Source: Chlorobiaceae bacterium (GTDB lineage Bacteria; Bacteroidota; Chlorobiia; Chlorobiales; Chlorobiaceae). Taken from it: a stretch of 6,476 nt of DNA. The first letter of the stretch is position 1, and the number at the start of each line of letters is the position of its first letter. The notes under the pieces are model-generated. The model made no database searches. It was not told the origin of the DNA and saw only the letters and a list, made by a program, of their open reading frames with translations. The stretch covers positions 1 through 6,476 of the forward strand of contig JAAXUM010000107.1 in the NCBI GenBank assembly GCA_013336025.1, given 5' to 3'. The position numbers and the translations under genes are program-made. This document shows positions 1 through 4,696 of the stretch, piece after piece.

Positions 1-460
1 TGCTGCCCCGAAACGAAGATGTCCAGCTTTCAAGCATCTGGTTCTCCCGTATGGCGACATACTCCATTTCAGGAGTGATAACTCCGTTGCGGGCATAGTG
101 CATCTGGGTAATGCCAACGCCCTCCTGTGCCTTGAGCGGTTTTCGTGCAGGGATGGTCGTGGGAAGCGATGACTCTTCCGAAGGAGATGTTTTCCCGTCA
201 TTGAAGCCCCACGTATCCCGAATCGGAAGCAGTCCTTTCCGGGGCTCTGTTACAAGGGCGGGATCAGAATAGGGGCCGCTGGTGTCGTAAATGGGAAAGG
301 ATGAGAATTCCCGACCTTGTACGGTGTAGGTTTTACTGAGAGCAATCAGTCTCATGCCGACCTTCAGCGGGAAGATCGAACCTTCGGCATAGATTTTATC
401 TGAAACAATTTCCGGACTCTGGTTTCCGGTGCAAAATCCGGTCTCTGAAAAAGTAGTCAT
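1..460 (-). CDS. thiC: Phosphomethylpyrimidine synthase ThiC, N-terminal part (truncated by window edge)
   Basis: ThiC is the radical-SAM enzyme that rearranges aminoimidazole ribotide into HMP phosphate, the pyrimidine half of thiamine, in the cytoplasm. Translating the minus strand from the ATG at 460-458 gives 153 codons that stay open to the window edge. Two family hallmarks are visible: [10 protein letters not shown] at residues 58-67 and [13 protein letters not shown] at 121-133, followed by AIREN at 136-140. The catalytic barrel and the C-terminal CxxCxxxxC iron-sulfur site lie outside the window. I chose this start because no in-frame ATG, GTG or TTG lies between it and the riboswitch; no Shine-Dalgarno site is visible. 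The N-terminus before residue 35 is variable in the family, so the exact start is slightly uncertain. A TPP riboswitch and promoter sit directly upstream, which independently supports the identity. Confidence 0.95.
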   Translation of the reverse strand, partial: MTTFSETGFCTGNQSPEIVSDKIYAEGSIFPLKVGMRLIALSKTYTVQGREFSSFPIYDTSGPYSDPALVTEPRKGLLPIRDTWGFNDGKTSPSEESSLPTTIPARKPLKAQEGVGITQMHYARNGVITPEMEYVAIRENQMLESWTSSFRGS

Positions 461-540
461 GAGAGTCGTTGAACAGTCGATGAGCAGGAACTTTTGCCAG
501 GGGAGAGTGAAGCATAAGTCAGGGGAAAGGACGGCTTCAT

Positions 541-645
541 CTTTTCTTGCGTCAGCATTACCTGCATCAAGTTACAAGGGTTTGATCTCAGCTATCAATT
601 TCATGCGGTCACTGGAGACAGCGGAAAGGACAGCACCCCCAAGAT
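541..645 (-). promoter_or_regulatory. TPP (THI-box) riboswitch in the thiC leader
   Basis: Read on the minus strand, the conserved THI elements occur in order: CTTGGGGGTGC (643-633), GCTGAGA (592-586), ACCC (581-578), CAGGTAATGCTGACG (564-550) and a closing CAAG (549-546) that pairs with CTTG to form P1. GGGT with ACCC forms P2, and TGTC with GATA can form the base of P3. P3 carries about 30 extra nucleotides, an expanded P3a-type arm. The aptamer ends about 80 nt before the thiC ATG. The stretch between has a 6-bp stem (539-534 with 513-508, TGAAGC/GCTTCA, 20-nt loop) but no U-run, so control of translation start is more likely than termination. TPP binding should repress thiC. Confidence 0.93.
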
Positions 646-664
646 GATATTGTTAATGAGGAGA

Positions 665-693
665 ACAATAAAGAAAAACAACGGCTTTTACAA
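665..693 (-). promoter_or_regulatory. Candidate sigma-70-type promoter of thiC
   Basis: On the minus strand there is TTGTAA (693-688), a 17-bp spacer and TATTGT (670-665). Each hexamer matches the consensus at four of six positions and the spacing is optimal. Transcription would begin near 658, a dozen bases before the riboswitch, which is where a TPP-riboswitch transcript should start. The position is the strongest argument; the hexamers alone are moderate. Confidence 0.5.
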
Positions 694-763
694 ATCAGTC
701 TGAAAAGAGGGCTCCGACCTGATATGAGTTACGTGTTACGAGGGAAGCGGGATGTGTTTTTTC

Positions 764-882
764 TTGTCATCCCCTAACGAAGAGAGGGATCTCAAGGTAC
801 TGGCGGGATGGTTGTTGTTAGAGAGCGCGTGAGAACGGGTGGAGGTTGGGGAGAGATTTCTCACTTTGTTAGGGGATGACAA
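764..882. repeat. MITE-like element bounded by 30-bp inverted repeats
   Basis: The left end (764-793, TTGTCATCCCCTAAC then GAAGAGAGGGATCTC) and the reverse complement of the right end (853-882) agree at 26 of 30 positions, including 15 perfect outer bases (764-778 against 868-882). The 59-bp interior is G-rich and has no credible gene. The unit could fold into a long stem-loop. The core, GTCATCC...GAAG.GAG.GATCTC, resembles palindromic intergenic repeats I recall being scattered in many bacterial genomes; that family assignment is from memory and unverified. No obvious target-site duplication flanks the ends. It lies between the divergent thiC and pucC genes. Confidence 0.7.
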
Positions 883-885
883 AGA

Positions 886-957
886 GGTGGGAGCGTAAGG
901 CAATGCGGTGGGAGTGGGTGGCAAAGAGATGGTGGCGGGCGGAAGGCAAAGGGGATC
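886..957. repeat. Degenerate G-rich tandem repeat, three units
   Basis: Three successive units begin GGTGGGAG (886), GGTGGGAG (907) and GGTGGCGG (931). Each is followed after several bases by GGCAA, giving periods of 21 and 24 bases. Units one and two agree at about 15 of 21 positions. The plus strand is strongly purine-rich. GGTGGGAGTGGGTGG (907-921) and GGTGGCGGGCGG (931-942) each have four G-runs that could form two-tetrad quadruplexes. Short open frames cross it but show no recognisable protein. Confidence 0.5.
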
Positions 958-1023
958 GCGGGGCAGTGGAAATTCTTTACGGCATTTTAACGAATTCACT
1001 CCGGCGATATTCCTGCTGCTTTT

Positions 1024-1032
1024 TGTTATATT
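1024..1032 (+). promoter_or_regulatory. Possible extended -10 promoter of pucC
   Basis: TGTTATATT reads as an extended -10 element (TGn followed by a 5/6 match to TATAAT). No acceptable -35 hexamer lies 16-18 bases upstream. Transcription would start near 1039, giving a leader of about 80 nt before the ATG at 1119. This is a short motif in AT-rich DNA, so confidence is low. Confidence 0.3.
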
Positions 1033-1118
1033 CGATGCCAGGCAACAAGGGGTGTTTTCAAAGCCTGAAACCATTGTTTTTGTGTCACCTGATTTTTCGT
1101 AAACATTAGAGCTTTTTC

Positions 1119-2465
1119 ATGAAGCAACTTAACCTGATCCGCCTCTCCCTTTTCCAGATGGGTTTTGGAATCATGCTCGGTTTTCTGCATGATACTCTGA
1201 ACCGGGTCATGACCACGGATCTTGGCATCTCTTCAACAATTGTGTTCGGTCTCATAAGCCTTAAGGAGCTGCTTGCGATTTTCGGCGTCAAGGTCTGGGC
1301 TGGCAACATGTCCGATCGCGCAAATCTTTTCGGTCTGAAACGGACTCCCTATATTCTGCTCGGGCTTTTTTTCTGTGTGTTTTCTTTTATTCTCTCTCCT
1401 GCGGCAGCCTATGAGGTAACCGTTGCTGGAAAAAGTTTTTCTGAACTTTTTCCAGCCATATTCACCGATATCGGTCTTTTGAAGCTTGCGGTTATCTTTC
1501 TTCTGTTTGGTTTTGGATTGCAGGTTGCCACCACAGCCTACTATGCGCTTCTTGCCGATACGGTTGGTGAAGAGAACATCGGCAAGGTTACCGGAGCAAG
1601 CTGGACTCTCATGGTTCTTACTACCATTATTGCTACACGGGTTGTCGGCTCATTTCTCGATGTCTATACCCCCGAAAGGCTTGTTACCGTTGCCGAAGTT
1701 GGTGGATCGATAGCGCTCTGTATCGGGCTTTTTGCTGTGCTTGGTATTGAAAAGCGAAATGTTGTTCCTGCAGAGGGCAAGAGCCGGCATTCGATCTCTT
1801 TTTCACAGTCTCTTAAACTGCTCTCTTCATCACCGAAAACCCTGCTGTTTGCCTTTTATATCTTTATCTCGATTTTTGCGCTCTTTGCCAATGAGATTGT
1901 TATGGACCCTTTTGGCGGTGATGTTTTCGGTATGCCTGTGGGTACAACAACCAAGCTGTTCAGACCGACCATGGGTGGAACGCAGCTTATTTTTATGCTG
2001 ATTGTCGGTTTTCTTCTCAACAGGATCGGGCAGAAACGAGGAGCACTGATCGGAAACATTTTTGGAATTATCGGTTTCGGGATGCTGATTGCTGCCGGAT
2101 TCATGCATGATGAAAAGTTCCTGCGCATTGCGCTTGTCGTAACCGGAATCGGGCTTGGAGCGGCCAGTGTATCCAATATCTCCATGATGATGACCATGAC
2201 GGCAGGTCGCAGCGGTATCTATATAGGCCTCTGGGGTACAGCGCAAAGCCTCGCTATTTTTATCGGGCATTTCGGAGCGGGTATTATTCGTGACGTTGTT
2301 TATCACATTTCCGGAGCCTATGTCTGGGCCTACGCCGCTATATTTCTTATGGAAATTATTGCGTTTACCATATCAAGCCTTGTTCTGCCCCATATTTCGA
2401 AAGAGGCGTTCGAAGCCGAAAGCAAAGCGAAAATAGCTGAACTGCAAACTGCAGAAGGAGCCTGA
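1119..2465 (+). CDS. pucC: PucC/BCD-family MFS membrane protein (bacteriochlorophyll or light-harvesting assembly)
   Basis: This 448-residue protein of the inner membrane belongs to the major facilitator superfamily branch that includes PucC and related proteins. Characterised relatives help assemble light-harvesting complexes and are thought to move or deliver bacteriochlorophyll. Hydrophobicity suggests 12 helices, roughly 8-24, 38-57, 76-97, 119-140, 158-180, 193-210, 240-262, 284-301, 307-328, 334-356, 366-390 and 399-424. An MFS loop motif, GNMSDRANLFGLKRTPY, is at 62-78. A second acidic loop, LLADTVGEENIGKVTG, is at 144-159. DPFGGDVFGMPVGTTTKL (263-280) matches the PucC-specific loop, usually EPYGG..(F/L)G...TT.L. 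The C-terminal tail after 425 is charged and cytoplasmic. An in-frame TAG just upstream (1107-1109) fixes the start as the first ATG; the ribosome site (AGAG) is weak. It shares a transcript with the radical SAM gene behind it. The exact substrate cannot be told from sequence. Confidence 0.85.
   Translation: MKQLNLIRLSLFQMGFGIMLGFLHDTLNRVMTTDLGISSTIVFGLISLKELLAIFGVKVWAGNMSDRANLFGLKRTPYILLGLFFCVFSFILSPAAAYEVTVAGKSFSELFPAIFTDIGLLKLAVIFLLFGFGLQVATTAYYALLADTVGEENIGKVTGASWTLMVLTTIIATRVVGSFLDVYTPERLVTVAEVGGSIALCIGLFAVLGIEKRNVVPAEGKSRHSISFSQSLKLLSSSPKTLLFAFYIFISIFALFANEIVMDPFGGDVFGMPVGTTTKLFRPTMGGTQLIFMLIVGFLLNRIGQKRGALIGNIFGIIGFGMLIAAGFMHDEKFLRIALVVTGIGLGAASVSNISMMMTMTAGRSGIYIGLWGTAQSLAIFIGHFGAGIIRDVVYHISGAYVWAYAAIFLMEIIAFTISSLVLPHISKEAFEAESKAKIAELQTAEGA
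2455..2460 (+). promoter_or_regulatory. Shine-Dalgarno site AAGGAG inside the end of pucC
   Basis: AAGGAG lies within the last codons of pucC, ten bases before the ATG at 2471. It is the only strong ribosome site in the window and favours 2471 over the internal ATG at 2504 as the radical SAM start. It also implies that translation of the second gene is linked to that of pucC. Confidence 0.55.
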
Positions 2466-2470
2466 CTCGC

Positions 2471-3436
2471 ATGCCGCTCGACAGAAAAAGAGAACCAGCA
2501 TCCATGAAACATGTGTTCGGCCCGGTACCATCAAAAAGGCTCGGGCAGTCGCTCGGTATCGATCTCCTTCCCATGAAAAGCTGTACGTGGAACTGCATCT
2601 ACTGCCAGCTTGGCAGGACAAAACACTATGTAACGGAACGCTGCGAGTTTTATCCCCCTGAAGCCATTCTTTCCGAAATCCGTCAAACCCTTGCCGGTGG
2701 GGCACATATCGACTGGATCACCTTTGTCGGCTCAGGCGAAACCCTGCTTTATAAAGGAATCGGATTTCTCATCGGAGAGCTGAAAAAAATAACAACCATT
2801 CCCATAGCGGTCATTACCAACGGCTCGCTTTTGTATCTTCCTGAAGTCCGCAGGGAACTGATCGATGCCGACGCTGTGCTTCCGTCACTCAACGCAGGCT
2901 CAGAAGATCTCTATGAACGCATTGACCGTCCCTCTCCTGGATTTACCTTTCTTCAGCATCTTGACGGACTGATACAGTTCCGGCGTGAATATTCCGGAAG
3001 ACTCTGGGTTGAGGTTATGCTGCTCGGAGGAGTGAACGACTCCGATAAAGCTCTGTATGATCTTGCCGATGCACTCAAGCTGATTTCTCCTGATATGGTG
3101 CATCTTGTTCAACCAACAAGGCCTGCGACAGAGGGCGATGTGAGAGTTCCTGAAGACGATCGGGTCGAGCAGGCGATCAGGATACTCTCGCGGGTTGCTC
3201 TTGTTGTACATCCTGTAAAGGGCGGAATGAATCTTCGGGAAGTCCCCGACCTGCTTGAAGCAGTTGCTGCAATTGTTTCCCGACATCCGGTTCAGGAGAG
3301 GGAGCTCTCTCTTGCTCTTGCAGAACGCTTTTCCGATGATTTCTCCAAAGCAGAGTCTGCTGTGAAAGAGCTGCTTGCAACAGGCCGGTTCAATACAGTT
3401 GAACAGGCCGGAGAGATTTACTGGATACCATCGTAA
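2471..3436 (+). CDS. Radical SAM protein, COG0731-like, function unknown
   Basis: This 321-residue cytoplasmic protein carries the radical SAM cluster motif CTWNCIYC (Cys38, Cys42, Cys45), which binds a 4Fe-4S cluster and S-adenosylmethionine. GSGE at 87-90 is the SAM-amino-group motif after the second strand, and ITNGSLL lies at 115-121. The opening VFGPVPSKRLGQSLGID (15-31) is typical of the bacterial COG0731 group, annotated as distant relatives of wyosine tRNA synthases but of unknown substrate. Residues about 271-321 look like a small winged-helix-type tail, common in this group. Relatives usually start at what is here Met12 (2504), yet the good ribosome site supports 2471; either is possible. 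The gap to pucC is five bases, so the two form an operon. Its 3' end overlaps the converging queD gene by 19 bp. A role in pigment or membrane biology is suggested only by the neighbour. Confidence 0.85.
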   Translation: MPLDRKREPASMKHVFGPVPSKRLGQSLGIDLLPMKSCTWNCIYCQLGRTKHYVTERCEFYPPEAILSEIRQTLAGGAHIDWITFVGSGETLLYKGIGFLIGELKKITTIPIAVITNGSLLYLPEVRRELIDADAVLPSLNAGSEDLYERIDRPSPGFTFLQHLDGLIQFRREYSGRLWVEVMLLGGVNDSDKALYDLADALKLISPDMVHLVQPTRPATEGDVRVPEDDRVEQAIRILSRVALVVHPVKGGMNLREVPDLLEAVAAIVSRHPVQERELSLALAERFSDDFSKAESAVKELLATGRFNTVEQAGEIYWIPS

Positions 3437-3849
3437 TCAGCCCAGTTGTTGGGTGTTTCATACCAGCGAACCTTTTTCAGAACAACACCATCGGGCAGAT
3501 AGTGCACTATCTGGTTGAAAGCCCACTTTGCAAGGCACTCGGCCGTCGGCGGCTCATCGGTAACCAGTACCCGTGAATTGCGCTTCATGATAAACTCAAG
3601 ATCTTCATGGTCTTCTTTCCACACAGCAAAGCCATGATCGAGCTTGTCGTGGATATGCTCCACCATAATTTCTTTCAGAAACTTGAAATCCATAATCATA
3701 CCCTCTTCACTGTCTCCTTTACGCTCAATCATTTTTCCCTCAACGGAAGCAACAACTACCCCGCGATGACCATGCAGTTGATTGCAGAACGAGAAACTGT
3801 TCGGAAGCGTATGGCCGTAGTCAATCTCGATTTTTCGTGAAATGCGCAT
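3418..3849 (-). CDS. queD: 6-carboxytetrahydropterin synthase QueD / 6-pyruvoyl-tetrahydropterin synthase family
   Basis: This 143-residue enzyme of the tunnelling (T-fold) family most likely converts dihydroneopterin triphosphate to 6-carboxytetrahydropterin, the second step towards preQ0 and queuosine. The zinc ligands are His13 (in DYGHTLP) and His26/His28 in CNQLHGH, and Cys22 in the same motif is the expected catalytic cysteine. Other family marks are GMIMDF (50-55), LDH (70-72), PPTAE (100-104) and YET (130-132), whose Glu131 is the conserved substrate-binding acid. Length fits the family. An in-frame TAA lies just upstream, so ATG 3849-3847 is the first start; its ribosome site is weak. 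No other queuosine gene and no preQ1 riboswitch is nearby. A pterin-pathway (PTPS) role cannot be excluded from sequence alone. It converges on the radical SAM gene with a 19-bp overlap. Confidence 0.88.
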   Translation of the reverse strand: MRISRKIEIDYGHTLPNSFSFCNQLHGHRGVVVASVEGKMIERKGDSEEGMIMDFKFLKEIMVEHIHDKLDHGFAVWKEDHEDLEFIMKRNSRVLVTDEPPTAECLAKWAFNQIVHYLPDGVVLKKVRWYETPNNWADYDGIQ

Positions 3850-3874
3850 TTCTTTGAAAAAGTGTTACATGAAA

Positions 3875-3903
3875 ATTTTACGTTTAACAGCAGAGTGTAA
3901 AAA
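3875..3903 (-). promoter_or_regulatory. Possible promoter of queD
   Basis: On the minus strand TAAAAT (3880-3875, 5/6 to the -10 consensus) stands 17 bp after a weak -35-like TTTTTA (3903-3898). Transcription would start near 3868, about 20 nt before the queD ATG. AT-rich sequence makes chance matches likely. Confidence 0.3.
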
Positions 3904-4317
3904 AACAAAATATTTCATGACTTTTAAATCGGATAATTCAAAAAAAGAAACCATGCAAATTCTTTATTGCTTTGGACGGCATACACTCTTTTTATCTGTT
4001 TAATGATAATATCAGATCATCTTTTTCAGAACACAGGTTGTTTTTTTTGTCGGCATGCCCTTTTTGAATCCCGAACGACAGATTCTTACGAACCTCTTTT
4101 CGGAAAAAAAGTAAACGATTAATTTAAAACATTTTGCTTCGGTTAAAACATCAAGCCCTTTTTATAAAGGATATCGCTCATTCAACTGTTCAGAGATCTG
4201 ACGGCTTCGCTGCATCCGATAAGTCGCAGTTCACAACTTATAAAATTATTTTAGTTGGAAGAGTGTGAGTTTTTTGTGCTTTGTATTTTAAAGAATCAAT
4301 TTTTTTTATAATTTACG

Positions 4318-4355
4318 TTGTTTCTTTCAGGTTAAACCCATATTATACGTTTAAC
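4318..4355 (+). promoter_or_regulatory. Candidate promoter with a dyad operator around its -10
   Basis: TTGTTT (4318-4323), a 17-bp spacer and TATTAT (4341-4346, 5/6) form a candidate promoter pointing at the adhesin. A perfect 7-bp inverted repeat, GTTAAAC (4331-4337) and GTTTAAC (4349-4355), with an 11-bp gap, brackets the -10 and would cover the start site near 4353. This geometry would suit a repressor. The -35 is poor and the DNA is AT-rich, so this remains a suggestion. If used, it would leave a 5' leader of roughly 340 nt. Confidence 0.3.
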
Positions 4356-4527
4356 TATATCTAATATACTTTTACACATATTCATTTTTCTTGCTTGAAA
4401 TGTACAGGGAGTGAGATGGTTTTTTTTATCGTTAACTTCTTGTTTTAAAGGTTTTTAACTTTGTTTTGACATGCGGGGCTGGTGAGTAATCCTGAGCTGT
4501 TCATTTTTGATGCTTTTACGGCATTTT

Positions 4528-4542
4528 TCCGGAAAAACCGGA
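4528..4542 (+). other. Small GC hairpin in the adhesin upstream region
   Basis: TCCGG-AAAAA-CCGGA forms a 5-bp stem followed by TTTT. The U-run is too short and the stem too small for a confident terminator, but it is the most GC-rich stem in this AT-rich stretch and could act as a weak attenuator or leader structure. Confidence 0.25.
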
Positions 4543-4696
4543 TTTTGGCTTCCGATTATCATTAGTCTGCCGGAAATTTTTTTCTGTAACTGTTGTTTTA
4601 TGAGCTGCCTTTCCCGGCTTTGTCAGAGGAGGGTGATCCTGAATACCAGACGTTCCAATGCGTTCCGATATAAATATCTAATCATTTATTTGGCCA

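Larger units (their letters stand above)
3850..4696. other. Long AT-rich intergenic region without a convincing gene
   Basis: These 847 bp separate the divergent queD and adhesin genes. Composition shifts sharply to AT, with repeated T and A tracts. No tRNA, known riboswitch, transposase or CRISPR pattern is seen. Small frames exist. Plus 3869-4003 (44 codons) and 4003-4122 (39 codons) overlap as TAATG; the second contains CFFCRH. Plus 4507-4749 runs into the adhesin gene. None has a ribosome site, a recognisable domain or normal codon use, so I do not call them genes. A small hairpin CCTTT-TTAT-AAAGG is at 4157-4170. A perfect -35 hexamer TTGACA (4466-4471) has no good -10. A TATAAA at 4669-4674 could serve as a -10 for a very short adhesin leader, but it lacks a -35. 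Confidence 0.6.

Noticed and set aside
429..647. Plus-strand 72-codon frame
   Set aside because: It is antisense to the thiC start and the TPP riboswitch, both of which are well supported.
736..1074. Minus-strand frame of 112 codons across the thiC-pucC gap
   Set aside because: It runs through both ends of the inverted-repeat element and the G-rich repeat. Its Pro/Ser/Leu-rich product comes from the polypurine strand bias and has no recognisable domain.
876..1109. Plus-strand frames (876-1109 and 908-1102) before pucC
   Set aside because: They start inside the G-rich tandem repeat, have no ribosome site and give Trp/Arg/Gly-rich nonsense-like protein followed by the pucC promoter region.
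1830..2306. Minus-strand 158-codon frame inside pucC
   Set aside because: It lies wholly antisense to the strongly supported PucC-family protein and has no recognisable domain.
3850..3960. preQ1 riboswitch upstream of queD
   Set aside because: I looked for the preQ1 aptamer pattern on the minus strand and found neither its GC stem nor its A-rich tail arrangement.
4441..4560. Cyclic-di-GMP riboswitch or sigma-54 promoter before the adhesin
   Set aside because: No GEMM core and no GG-N10-GC arrangement with the right flanks could be found. TTGACA at 4466-4471 lacks a matching -10.
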